From: Niastella caeni
Lineage (GTDB): Bacteria; Bacteroidota; Bacteroidia; Chitinophagales; Chitinophagaceae
Direction: 5' to 3'
Assembly: GCF_004834005.1 (NCBI RefSeq)
Contig: NZ_STFF01000001.1
Span: 309,347-373,346, forward strand
DNA length: 64,000 nt
Shown here: positions 44,409-53,839 of the stretch, piece after piece
Layout: each line of letters starts with the position of its first letter
How positions within the stretch are numbered: the stretch's first letter is position 1
Program-made: the position numbers and the translations under genes
Notes under the pieces: model-generated
Told to the model about the DNA's origin: nothing
The model's input: the letters and a program-made list of their open reading frames with translations, nothing else
Databases searched by the model: none

Positions 44409-44706
44409 TGGAAAACAATGCTGCAAATGCGATAAAAGAAGAGGAGTAAATTGCGTATAGATTGAAAGGGGAACACAAGAAGCAGTAAAAAGAAGTAGCT
44501 CTTATAGTTTATCCGTACATTAATAGAAATTTCACCTCTGATTATTTTATCATTATCTATTTGATGAAATTGTACACAAAAGAACTCTAGCCTTAATAAT
44601 ATTGATGATTACATTGTAGACTTGATTTACGATCAGGTTCAGTAGAGGACTATGCTATGGTGAGTAGAGATTTAGTTATGTAACTCAGGAATTAAACCTT
44701 GTTATT

Positions 44707-45186
44707 ATGAAAAATGTAGCCTTATCTGGAGAATCTTCGAAACGAAATAATATTACCCAATTTGTAATTGAAAAAAGAAATACGATAATTAATTTGATAA
44801 CCTATCTATTAATTTTACTATTTCTCTATACTAGCACTAGCAAATTATTAGATTTCAATAAATTTATCAATGAAATTAATATTCAGCCGTTTCCCAATTG
44901 GGTAAAGCCATACCTTATTTATACTTTAATTCCAATTGAAATAATAATTTCTATATCTCTAATATTTGATAAAACTAGAAAAACTGGATTGTGGGCTGCT
45001 TTAATACTTATGATACTATTTACTGTTTATTCCTCTCTAGTATTATTCAGATTTTTTGATAGAATTCCTTGCTCATGTGGTGGTGTAATAGAAAATTTAA
45101 CTTGGACTCAGCACTTATTCTTTAATTTATTCTTTGTCGGCATATCATGCTTTGGCATTATACTCTCTAAAAAGGAAACGTTCTAA
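44707..45186 (+). CDS. MauE/DoxX-like membrane protein
   Basis: Inner-membrane protein with about four membrane segments (about 28-45, 68-86, 95-115, 135-153) and the mark FFDRIPCSCGGVIENLTWTQHLFFN with Cys122 and Cys124. This resembles MauE-type proteins, a family thought to handle disulfides in the periplasm (MauE is needed for maturation of methylamine dehydrogenase). It is 135 bases before the small secreted Cys-peptide gene on the same strand. A+T-rich. Confidence 0.82.
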   Translation: MKNVALSGESSKRNNITQFVIEKRNTIINLITYLLILLFLYTSTSKLLDFNKFINEINIQPFPNWVKPYLIYTLIPIEIIISISLIFDKTRKTGLWAALILMILFTVYSSLVLFRFFDRIPCSCGGVIENLTWTQHLFFNLFFVGISCFGIILSKKETF

Positions 45187-45320
45187 GAAATTTCAGTAAC
45201 TAGATAAAAACATTTCATGCATGAAAATCTGCTGATTGTATTACCACACTTGGCAGATAAACAGGGGAAGCCGAAAACCTGTAATAAGAGTAGGCTATTA
45301 ATCATTAAAAGCATTTTTTT

Positions 45321-45575
45321 ATGAAAAAGATGAAATTATCCTTTGTAGCAGTTGCATTGATTGCAATTTGTAGCGCTTTTGCAACAAAAGCATCAAAAGT
45401 AAATTTTGACTATTATGTTTCTGGTACATCTGGCTCTAACTATGTAGTTGTTGAATTTGTGTCAAATTGTACAACAGAGACAAATTCAACTATTTGCAAA
45501 GTAAATAGCACTCAAGAACAATCAGGTGGTTTAGTGCCAATTAGCACATCTACTGCTATTGGTTGGAAACCATAA
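45321..45575 (+). CDS. Small exported protein with two cysteines (DUF6520-like)
   Basis: An 84-residue protein: signal peptide MKKMKLSFVAVALIAICSAFATKA, then a mature part of about 60 residues with two cysteines (Cys50, Cys59 in SNCTTETNSTICK). Size, leader and place beside a MauE-like gene match DUF6520-type small proteins of Bacteroidota. The cysteines could form a disulfide handled by the neighbouring MauE- and TlpA-like proteins; this is inference. Confidence 0.75.
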   Translation: MKKMKLSFVAVALIAICSAFATKASKVNFDYYVSGTSGSNYVVVEFVSNCTTETNSTICKVNSTQEQSGGLVPISTSTAIGWKP

Positions 45576-45586
45576 GAAATAAAATA

Positions 45587-45650
45587 GGGCTGAACTATTA
45601 GTTACTAAGTTAGTTATATACTTAATGAACTTTTAGATCAGCCCAATTTT
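45587..45650. terminator. Convergent terminator region
   Basis: GGGCTGA (45587-45593) pairs with TCAGCCC (45638-45644) around a long, A+T-rich loop, followed by a T stretch. It lies between the Cys-peptide gene and the convergent thioredoxin gene. Confidence 0.5.
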
Positions 45651-45668
45651 TATATAAACACAAAATCA

Positions 45669-47192
45669 CTATTTCGTAAATGTCAACTGATTTTGCGTCT
45701 GAACATTTCTAATTTCACTTATTAAGAATTCAGTATTATCTATTGAGCTAAAATATTTGTAAATTTTTCCTTCCGGATTTACTAATAGGACAGTTGGATA
45801 CATACTAATTCCATAATATCTAATCAAAGGATGATCTTTTCCTTGTCCTCCAGTATATAAATTAATTGATTGCGATGATGTATAAACATTGGACTTAATA
45901 CTTTTTAACCAATATTCTTTACCCAAATCAATTGATACAGAAATAAAAACAATATTTGAGTCATAAGAAAAATGTTTCTCAGCATTTTTTAAAACTTTTG
46001 AGTAAAGCTTTGCACACCCACCACAGCCAGTAAACCAGAAATCAATTAACACAATCTTTCCTTTAAAATCATCCAATTCAATAATATTGCCTGCTGTATC
46101 TGGTAGTTTAAAGTTATAAGCAAGAAATCCTGGAGTTCGTGCTCTAAGGCGACTTAATGCTACTTTACATTCAGGATTATTAATTATAAGCAATGCCCTT
46201 TCTAACGATTCATTTAATTTATTCAGATTATTCGAAGCTAAAAAAGATTGGACAATTAGTTTGTCTTTGACATCTCCTTTGTAATTAGTAATAATAGTTT
46301 TAAAATTCATTTCATGGCTTTCAAAGCCATTGCTTATTAAATTTTGAAAATTTATTTTTTCATACAAATAATAAATATAACTTTTTGATTGAGATAAAAT
46401 ATAGGCAGGAATATTACATTGCTCAGCCTCGTTTAAGGATTGAAATAAATTCCTTTTAAACCTATTACTGATCAAGGAATCCTTCAATTTAATTTTATCA
46501 TTAAAAAAGTCCTTTAGAAAGGTAAATCTGTTACTGCTTTTACTTGAAATCAAATCAGCCTTCAATAGATCATAGTAATACTTCGATACTAGTGCTTTAT
46601 TTTTATTTAAATAATTAATACCTGCTTCTATTTGTCTACTATAAGGATCTGTATATTTATATAGAGAGTCAAAAGCTTGCTTGAAATCACAGCAAGGAGC
46701 ATCAAAAGAAATTGAATCAGACTTAAATCTTAATAAATATTTTTGAAATCCTTTCCCTTCAAAAATATACTCATATCCAAGATAAACGTAGTCGCTTTTA
46801 AAATCTGCCTTTTTTGTAATACTTATAATTAGGCTATCACTCGCATCCCAATACATATTTGTTGGAGTTATAGGGATATAATCGCTAAAACTTCCTTTAA
46901 AAACATCCGTTGACTTTCTTTTCTTGAAAACTGTAAGTCGCCCTCTATATGAGCCTGTCGTTATTTTAAATCGACAATATCCGTTTTCTTTAATAGGCTC
47001 TTTAAGCAATAAATCATCATTATTGTAAAATAAGTTCCCAACACTCAAGTATAATGTATCTTCCAGTTCAGGAGCGTTGTACTTAATTGTTAAATTAAAT
47101 TCGTGTAGTTTGCTATTTATTTCATCCTGGCTAAAACTTGATCCAACTATCAAACTAAAAACTATCGATATTAAAAATCTTCGATTAATCAT
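45669..47192 (-). CDS. TlpA-like thioredoxin-domain protein
   Basis: Exported thiol-disulfide protein. Signal peptide MINRRFLISIVFSLIVGSSFSQ; about 340 residues of helical and beta N-terminal part without known motif; then a TlpA/AhpC-type thioredoxin domain from about 360 (AYNFKLPDTAGNIIELDDFKGKIVLIDFWFTGCGGCAKLY). The redox site is CGGC near residue 389, and the cis-Pro is in GISMYPTVLLVNPEGKI. Such proteins often sit beside SusC/SusD genes in Bacteroidota. Its gene follows SusD after a 720-base gap on the same strand and faces the MauE/Cys-peptide genes. Confidence 0.88.
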   Translation of the reverse strand: MINRRFLISIVFSLIVGSSFSQDEINSKLHEFNLTIKYNAPELEDTLYLSVGNLFYNNDDLLLKEPIKENGYCRFKITTGSYRGRLTVFKKRKSTDVFKGSFSDYIPITPTNMYWDASDSLIISITKKADFKSDYVYLGYEYIFEGKGFQKYLLRFKSDSISFDAPCCDFKQAFDSLYKYTDPYSRQIEAGINYLNKNKALVSKYYYDLLKADLISSKSSNRFTFLKDFFNDKIKLKDSLISNRFKRNLFQSLNEAEQCNIPAYILSQSKSYIYYLYEKINFQNLISNGFESHEMNFKTIITNYKGDVKDKLIVQSFLASNNLNKLNESLERALLIINNPECKVALSRLRARTPGFLAYNFKLPDTAGNIIELDDFKGKIVLIDFWFTGCGGCAKLYSKVLKNAEKHFSYDSNIVFISVSIDLGKEYWLKSIKSNVYTSSQSINLYTGGQGKDHPLIRYYGISMYPTVLLVNPEGKIYKYFSSIDNTEFLISEIRNVQTQNQLTFTK

Positions 47193-47912
47193 TTTAAAAA
47201 TGTTGAATCTTTAATATTTATTACTCTTAAGACTATATTCACCAAAAAACACTTTTTTTAAACCATTATAAGTGCATATCCTGGTATATGTTGGTGCTTC
47301 ATCCGATTTGGTGGTAACAGTTTTTATCATGTGTCATAAACAAGCCGCTTCCATGATAAATTAAATTTGTCATCCATTCATGCCTCACCTCTTGAACACT
47401 ATAAGATTTATTGACTCTTCATTCCAGATTCTTCAACTCGCCCTTTTAACAAATCTTGGAGGACTTCTATAAAAAGAACTCCGTTATTAACACTTTGCAG
47501 ACACCAGTCAAAGACTAGCACTAATACATTGGCGCTCCAACCTTAGCCGATGCAATTATGGATAGACGGTCAGCCACATGCACGAATTAAAATGCGAATC
47601 GCCCAAGAAACAATTAACCTTGATCTAACACTTTGCTGCCCCCTAAAATATAATCATCCTCACCACATGCACTGTCTGATTTAGCTCAACCATACACATT
47701 GATAATCAACACATGGCATAATCTTGGCATAGTACATTTAAAAGTTCTTATGATGATTATAATTCATTTGCAGATCACCGTGAACTTAGCTTGCCCATAC
47801 CAATTAGCAAGATTATTACTCATTTTAGAGCTTCTTAATAGGGTTTTCTAACTTCGCACCGTTCAGGTACGCTTCACTTGGATGGCATATTTTGCTTCGG
47901 GCACATAGTTCA
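47193..47912. other. 720-base region without an intact gene
   Basis: Lies between the thioredoxin and SusD genes. The minus strand carries a decayed coding remnant (see 47299-47542); the rest shows no gene, terminator or clear promoter. Composition is less A+T-rich than the flanking genes in its middle third. Confidence 0.5.
47299..47542 (-). pseudogene. Decayed coding remnant with one frameshift
   Basis: On the minus strand two frames join end to end with a one-base shift and both look like protein: first NNGVLFIEVLQDLLKGR, ending near GMK; then YSVQEVRHEWMTNLIYHG, ending at a TGA at 47299. There is no start codon and a stop lies upstream, so this is a fragment of a lost gene. I do not recognise the family. 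Confidence 0.35.
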
Positions 47913-49319
47913 TTACCGATCATTTTGCTCCACACCACTCAATTGTATCTCCCTATCCGGAATAGGGAAAACATATTTTTTATCGTTGGGTGATAAAGAA
48001 TAAGTAACATTATTATAGATATGGTTAATAGTTACAGAAAACTGAGAATCCTGATTTAATCTGCGTAAATCTTCCCATCTTATTTGCCCTGTAAATGGCA
48101 ATTCTTTTCGGCGTTCTTTAAGAACTTTCGAAAGAGCATCATTCGAATTAGCAGCAGTTAAATCTGTAAACGTACCTGTATTATATCTTTTCTTAAGTAA
48201 GGAATTTAAATCGTTCATCGCTAAAGAGGCATTACCTTGCCTAGCATAACATTCAGCCCGGATTAAATACATTTCATTAGTAGCAATTCCCCAAAAATTA
48301 AAAAAAGTGCCAGTATAACTTCCTGCATATTTTACCTGAACTCCTCCATTATTTTTATATAGCACTAATTTCCTACGATCATTATTCTCATAAGACTGAT
48401 ATAATAAAGAATCCACAAATTGAACTCCGAAAGCAAAGATTGATGCATCATATCCAATGCCTGCCGCATAAAAAATAATTTCGGGGTTAGCTGTACTTGC
48501 GTTTGTAGTAAATGCGGGAAATCTAAAAGTACTTGTAGTTGAAACAAGATTTGAATTATAATCAAGCAATGTATTATAAGTATTTAATACTTCATTCGCA
48601 TAAACAAAGGACTTTGAATAATCGCCCATGCTTAAATATACTTTGGATAATAATGCCTTTGCCGAGGTTTGCGAAGGCCTTGTTGTATATAATTGTTGCA
48701 CAGGTAGCAATTCAATTGATGTACTGAGATCGCTAATAATCTGATCATATGTTGCCTGGATTGTTGCTCGCTGATAAACAATGTTTGGATCAGATGACTG
48801 GCGTAATACTATACCTAAATCAGAGGTAGCAGTAGCCGTAACAAATGGCTTACAAAACAATTGTGCTGAAGCATAATATGAAAGAGCCCTAAAAAAAAGC
48901 GCTTGTCCTTTAATATTGTTATAATTAGTTTCGATCGATGGATCAATTTCTATATTTTGCAGCCCTTCTAATACAATATTAGCATATGATATTTTCTGAT
49001 AGCTATAATCTGAAGGAGTTGAACCAGCATAAACGTCTTTTGCAAAAATATAAGAATTTCGTTCTGTGGCTGAAATGCCTGATAAACTAGCATTGGCAAT
49101 GTATAAATTATCGGTTGCAATCAAACCAATTGTAGGATAATTATTATTCATTACATCAGTATTATCTAATAAGGCCTGAAAATCTTGCAAACTTTTTAAT
49201 ATAACTTCATTTTTTAATCGCTTTTCTTCTAGCCACTCATTTTGTTTGTTGCAACTATTGAGTATTACTATTAAAAACAGAATACTAATAGAAAAATATT
49301 TTTGAACTATCGTTAACAT
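47913..49319 (-). CDS. SusD/RagB-family lipoprotein (second pair)
   Basis: Lipoprotein signal ending ILNSC (Cys near residue 23). SusD-like helical protein: YANIVLEGLQNIEIDPS, KGQALFFRALSYYASAQLFCKP, TSAKALLSKVYLSMGDYSKSF, MYLIRAECYARQGNASLAMNDLN, and the C-terminal RRKELPFTGQIRWEDLRRLN. It ends shortly after a Pro-x-Pro-like stretch (KYVFPIPDREIQLSG). It follows the SusC gene by 13 bases on the same strand and should be its surface partner. A+T-rich. Confidence 0.92.
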   Translation of the reverse strand: MLTIVQKYFSISILFLIVILNSCNKQNEWLEEKRLKNEVILKSLQDFQALLDNTDVMNNNYPTIGLIATDNLYIANASLSGISATERNSYIFAKDVYAGSTPSDYSYQKISYANIVLEGLQNIEIDPSIETNYNNIKGQALFFRALSYYASAQLFCKPFVTATATSDLGIVLRQSSDPNIVYQRATIQATYDQIISDLSTSIELLPVQQLYTTRPSQTSAKALLSKVYLSMGDYSKSFVYANEVLNTYNTLLDYNSNLVSTTSTFRFPAFTTNASTANPEIIFYAAGIGYDASIFAFGVQFVDSLLYQSYENNDRRKLVLYKNNGGVQVKYAGSYTGTFFNFWGIATNEMYLIRAECYARQGNASLAMNDLNSLLKKRYNTGTFTDLTAANSNDALSKVLKERRKELPFTGQIRWEDLRRLNQDSQFSVTINHIYNNVTYSLSPNDKKYVFPIPDREIQLSGVEQNDR

Positions 49320-49332
49320 AAAAAATATTTAT

Positions 49333-52300
49333 TTAAAAGTTAGCTTTACAACCAAATGAAATTGATAAAGGATTTGGTAATATGTGTACTGTATTAAAGC
49401 CACCTGCATAAGCATCTGGGTCTATATTATGGCGATTTTTTCTCCAAAGAATACCGATATTATTGGCATAAACATACAGTTGTACGCCTTCTAATGGTAG
49501 CTGCTTCCAAATAACCTTCTTGCTGAAATCATAACCCAGCCTTATATCTTGAAGACGAATATGATCAGCTTTCTCTATCAATACTTCCGAATATTGATAA
49601 AAAGTGTTTCTATTTGCATTACCAGGATAGACAAGAGAAGGAACGTTGGTTATTAATTCATCACCGGGGGTTTGCCATCTTTTTGTAAAATCACTATTAG
49701 CACTAGCAAAAATTATATCTTGATAATTCAAACTAGTTGAAGCCCTTCTAAAGTAGTAGCCTAATTTATAAACTAAATTAATTGAAATAGAAAAACCTTT
49801 GTAGCTAAAATCGTTTCTAAATGACCCCCAAATGGTAGGGCGAGCACTGCCACTATATATTAAACTATCTGGTTTAAAATTGTTAATTATACCCGCATAA
49901 TCTTTGCTTATTTTTCCACTTAAATATCCTTGAGGGTCACCATTTACAGGATCCAGCCCCCCCCACTTATAACTAAATAGTGCATATAAAGGCTTACCTA
50001 CTAATTTCACTAAATCACTTGTTTGAATAGATGAAGCAGTTTGATCTACATCATATTTAGTTACTTTATCGCGGAGATAACTAAATAATAAACTTGAATA
50101 CCATTTAAACTGGCCGTTAACGTTTTTACTATTTATAACAACATCTACGCCCTTTGTTCTAGTACTTGCTGCATTCTTAGTAATAACCCCAAATCCAGTT
50201 TGTGGAGCAATCGGAACTGATTCTAATAAATTCAACCCGTCTTTTTGATAGAGTTCAATAGAACCATTGATTCGATCGCTTTTTATTGAATAGTCAACGC
50301 CTATATTTATGTTCTTAACCTTTTCCCAACTTAATTGCGGATTGGGAGATGTAAGATTTCTAATCATCTGAGCTCCGGTTAAACTACTGGTAGAATATGT
50401 TCCAGTTGTATAAGCGGAACCATTGTATACATTTCCGTTATATCCATATGTTGCTCTTAATTTTAAATAGGGAAGCCAACCAACATGATAAAATGATTCA
50501 TTACTAATATTCCAGCCAGCCCCCATTGACCATAGTGGTGTTATTTTATCATTTGTCTTTACTCCAAAAATATTTGCCCCATCTCTTCTTCCGCTTAAGG
50601 TTAAAGTATATCTTTCATCAAAAGTATAACCCATATTTGTGTAATACGAAACGAACCTATAAAGTGTTCCATTGATATTACCATCTGGCCCGGATATTGA
50701 GTTATAAATTGTTGATGATCCACTGGGATTAGTTGGATAAGAAGTATTAAAGTTGATGTTCATATTTGATGTTCCAAATGACTCATCATACCCAATCGAA
50801 TTTCTTATATAACCATCTATTTTTAATTCCTTAATTTCTGCACCAGCAATTGCAGATACATTATGTTTTTGTTTAAATGTCTGAGTATAATTTACCTGTG
50901 CTCTAAGAATATTAGAAAGCCATTCATAATTTCCTAATTCCAAAACCCCACCTTTAGGAAAATTGTATGTAAAAGCTTTAGTCGTTGTATTATACTGTGA
51001 AAATCTATTTATCAGATTTCTTGCATAATAAGTCTGTTGGCTTCTATAGTTTCTACTATTTATATTTTGCTTTTCTTTTTGATATTGAATAACTACATTT
51101 AAATAAGAAGTGATTTTATATTTCAAGCCAGTCCTAAATATTAGATTATTTACCTTTGTATTATTATCAGCAAATTTTATTTCATCTAATGGACGATATT
51201 GCCAATTTAAAAAGCCAAGCTTCCCAACACTATCTTTGTAAGCAGATCTAAAATCTCGAACAATAGCTACCGAATTCCCATCAGAATCGGCCAATTGGGC
51301 ATATGGATAAAGAGATGAGTATTTGCTTGTTATACCGCTGCCTGCAACAAAAATATTTCCGTAATAATTTTGATTGTTCAGGAATGTCTTATTTTGACTA
51401 TAAATGATATCCGCAGACAACTCTAAATTCTTTATTGGAGTAAACACATTTAGAGAGTTTAAAGTAATTCGTTCGTAACCATTTCTTATTAGATTATCTC
51501 TAGTCTTATCGTACCCTACGGAAAATGAATACGCGACATTGTTACCTCCACCTCTGAATCCTAAAGAATATTGTTGATTTAGCCCTTTTTGATAAACATA
51601 TTTAAGAAAATCATTCCTTACGTCAATATCTTTTAGTGCATCAATTTGAGAAGAGGCTTCAGCGCTAGTAATTAAACCATTATTTTGTTTGGTCCGTATT
51701 TCTATTACTGGAGATAATGGAGGTCTGTTGGTACTATTAAGTATATCCGAATTAAAAAACCCTTTACTATAAAGAGAATCTTCAACTGTTATATAATCAG
51801 CGGCATTTAAATAATTATGATCATAAAACAAATCTGGTTTATCAACTATCGTAAAATTTGAATTGAATTCAATTTTAAGCTTCTGATTTAATTTCCCCTT
51901 TTTAGTTGTAATAACAATTACTCCATTTCCAGCTCGTGCGCCCCAAATACTAGCAGCTGCAGCATCTTTTAAGACTGTGATAGTCTCTATATCATTAGGA
52001 TTGATATTTTTTAAATCACCTTCATATGGGAAATTATCAACAACAATTAATGGTTCCTTACTAATTTGATTAATGCTAGAAAGTGTACTTTCCCCTCGTA
52101 CTCTAATTCCAGATGCCCTTTGTAAGGGGCTAGTGGTTGCTATAGAAGTTTGAGCATTGTTATATTGAAATAATACCCCGCTTGCAACTCCATCTATGCG
52201 ACTTAAAATGTCTGTAGATACACGGCGATTTATTAATGCATTATTCAATTGAACAAATGAGCCTGTTGACCTTTCTTTTGGTATATCTTGGTACCCCGTA

Positions 52301-52989
52301 TTCACCGTCACAACCACATCCCCTAAAGCACTCACCTTAGTTTTCAAACTTATCGCCAACTCCGTCTTCCCACTCACCTTTAACTCAAACGACTCCATTG
52401 TGATATGCGTAAAAACCAATGTGGCATTCTGATCCACAGTCGCTAATGAAAACTCTCCATTTTTATCAGTAAGTGTATTTTTCGAACTTCCTTTTATCGT
52501 TACAGTAACACCCTCAACCGGCTCCCCCTTCTCATTTACCACCCGTCCCCTAACATCAATAAACGGGGGTGCTTCGTTAATACCGAAGACATCAGCGCTT
52601 ACCTTCTCCGCCTTTATTGCCACGCTCTTCCCTACTATCTTATACGACAGTGCCTGGCCTTTTAAACAGATGTCCAATGCCTGTTCAAGGGAAGCATTGG
52701 TTACTTGTATGCTAACCTTCTTATCCTTGATCGTTTCATCTTTATAAATGAAAACAAACCCGGTTTGCCTTTCTATCTGGTCAAAGACCTTGTCCAACGA
52801 CGCATTGGCCAGGGAAAGGTTAATTTTCTCCTGGGCCAACCCTTTGGCTGAGACCTGTAAAGCTGCAGCAAACAGAAAAATAGCAGTTAACTTCATGATC
52901 CGCAATGTTTTTGTCAATCCCCTTTCTAGCAGTAATTGTTTCGGTTTAGTTCCCCAAACGGAACTTTTGCCAGATACAAAATCTGTCAT
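49333..52989 (-). CDS. STN-bearing SusC/RagA-family transporter (FecA-like signalling type)
   Basis: TonB-linked outer membrane transporter of 1218 residues. After an n-region and signal segment (about 30-50, LTAIFLFAAALQVSAKG) comes an STN signalling domain (INLSLANASLDKVFDQIERQ, DKKVSIQVTNASLEQALDICLKG), a carboxypeptidase-regulatory-like domain at about 145-220, a plug (about 225-370; DIPKERSTGSFVQLNN, DAAAASIWGARAGNGVIVI) and the barrel to Phe1218. The STN domain is what FecR-type anti-sigma factors read, so this transporter is the likely input of the FecR and sigma genes upstream. A+T-rich barrel, but the first 230 codons are less so, suggesting that a conserved regulatory N-terminus was joined to a divergent barrel. 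Confidence 0.94.
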   Translation of the reverse strand: MTDFVSGKSSVWGTKPKQLLLERGLTKTLRIMKLTAIFLFAAALQVSAKGLAQEKINLSLANASLDKVFDQIERQTGFVFIYKDETIKDKKVSIQVTNASLEQALDICLKGQALSYKIVGKSVAIKAEKVSADVFGINEAPPFIDVRGRVVNEKGEPVEGVTVTIKGSSKNTLTDKNGEFSLATVDQNATLVFTHITMESFELKVSGKTELAISLKTKVSALGDVVVTVNTGYQDIPKERSTGSFVQLNNALINRRVSTDILSRIDGVASGVLFQYNNAQTSIATTSPLQRASGIRVRGESTLSSINQISKEPLIVVDNFPYEGDLKNINPNDIETITVLKDAAAASIWGARAGNGVIVITTKKGKLNQKLKIEFNSNFTIVDKPDLFYDHNYLNAADYITVEDSLYSKGFFNSDILNSTNRPPLSPVIEIRTKQNNGLITSAEASSQIDALKDIDVRNDFLKYVYQKGLNQQYSLGFRGGGNNVAYSFSVGYDKTRDNLIRNGYERITLNSLNVFTPIKNLELSADIIYSQNKTFLNNQNYYGNIFVAGSGITSKYSSLYPYAQLADSDGNSVAIVRDFRSAYKDSVGKLGFLNWQYRPLDEIKFADNNTKVNNLIFRTGLKYKITSYLNVVIQYQKEKQNINSRNYRSQQTYYARNLINRFSQYNTTTKAFTYNFPKGGVLELGNYEWLSNILRAQVNYTQTFKQKHNVSAIAGAEIKELKIDGYIRNSIGYDESFGTSNMNINFNTSYPTNPSGSSTIYNSISGPDGNINGTLYRFVSYYTNMGYTFDERYTLTLSGRRDGANIFGVKTNDKITPLWSMGAGWNISNESFYHVGWLPYLKLRATYGYNGNVYNGSAYTTGTYSTSSLTGAQMIRNLTSPNPQLSWEKVKNINIGVDYSIKSDRINGSIELYQKDGLNLLESVPIAPQTGFGVITKNAASTRTKGVDVVINSKNVNGQFKWYSSLLFSYLRDKVTKYDVDQTASSIQTSDLVKLVGKPLYALFSYKWGGLDPVNGDPQGYLSGKISKDYAGIINNFKPDSLIYSGSARPTIWGSFRNDFSYKGFSISINLVYKLGYYFRRASTSLNYQDIIFASANSDFTKRWQTPGDELITNVPSLVYPGNANRNTFYQYSEVLIEKADHIRLQDIRLGYDFSKKVIWKQLPLEGVQLYVYANNIGILWRKNRHNIDPDAYAGGFNTVHILPNPLSISFGCKANF

Positions 52990-53052
52990 AGTTTTGTTGT
53001 GTTAGGTTAATTAATAATACGACTCCAACGTTGAACCTAGTTAACCTCAAAC

Positions 53053-53088
53053 TGCCGGTTGTGGTAACGACACAATCGGCATTTTTTT
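53053..53088 (+). terminator. Terminator-like hairpin with no plus-strand gene before it
   Basis: TGCCGGTTGTG pairs with CACAATCGGCA (one G-T pair), followed by seven T on the plus strand. The only plus-strand sequence upstream is antisense to SusC, so this may end an antisense or small RNA. Confidence 0.5.
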
Positions 53089-53204
53089 GCCTATCTGTGG
53101 CGGTTAACTATTTGCGGATTTGGTTATGGTTAGCAGTTTTGCTTATGGCAATTGTCGCTAGGAAGAAGGTATAATTATGATAAGGGTATTGAAAATGTGC
53201 TTTG

Positions 53205-53266
53205 GTCAATGACTGACTCGTCAGGTTGTTATTATGGGAACAACTTGCCTGACGTCAAACATTGAC
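53205..53266. repeat. Nested inverted repeats upstream of the STN-SusC gene
   Basis: GTCAATG (53205) with CATTGAC (53260), and inside it CGTCAGG (53219) with CCTGACG (53248), plus GTT/AAC nearer the loop. The nested pairs could form one branched hairpin. Confidence 0.6.
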
Positions 53267-53729
53267 TTACTTCCAATATAATAAAACGACGATGTGGTAC
53301 TCTTATGTATGGATAAGATGTTATTTCCGGATCCGGAATTGACCAGCTTAAATAAAGAAGAATAGATAGCAGAGAAAGTAAATTGAATGCCCCTGAGAAC
53401 ACACAGGAGAAAAATAACTGCGTAGCATGCTATGGTCATACCAATAACCAAACAGAGGCTCATAAATTGCCTTGTTGCTTTCATGTTCGTAGCGGTTTTT
53501 AACAGTTTACTATACATAGGTTGTAACGCTCAGGCCATACAACCGTTAGATGCTTTTCATATGCCTGGCAGTTGCACTAACGCTGCTCAATCATATGAAA
53601 CTTTGTATCTTTAAAACAGTGCTACCGTCATATTACATATAGCATTATCCTAAAAACTTCTACGCAATCTTTTTCGGCAGCACTGTTTTCAACTAATTTT
53701 CAATACCAGGCCTTAACCAGCTTGTAAAG

Positions 53730-53762
53730 AAAGCCCCTACCCTGCAGTAGATAAGGGCTTTT
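53730..53762 (-). terminator. Terminator after the second ECF sigma gene
   Basis: AAAGCCC pairs with GGGCTTT (inner CTAC/GTAG), with short T-runs on both strands; on the minus strand it lies about 80 bases past the sigma gene stop. It would separate sigma/FecR from the SusC gene. Confidence 0.6.
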
Positions 53763-53839
53763 CAGTCGGTGAAGTATCCACTATCTGGATTTCTTATAAT
53801 CAGAGTTAATGAGAAAAGAACTGTTGAATAAGGTTTGAT

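Noticed and set aside
53221..53517. 98-codon minus-strand frame with a hydrophobic start
   Set aside because: Ends inside the nested inverted repeats and has no recognisable content or neighbours; kept out, though a small membrane peptide cannot be excluded.
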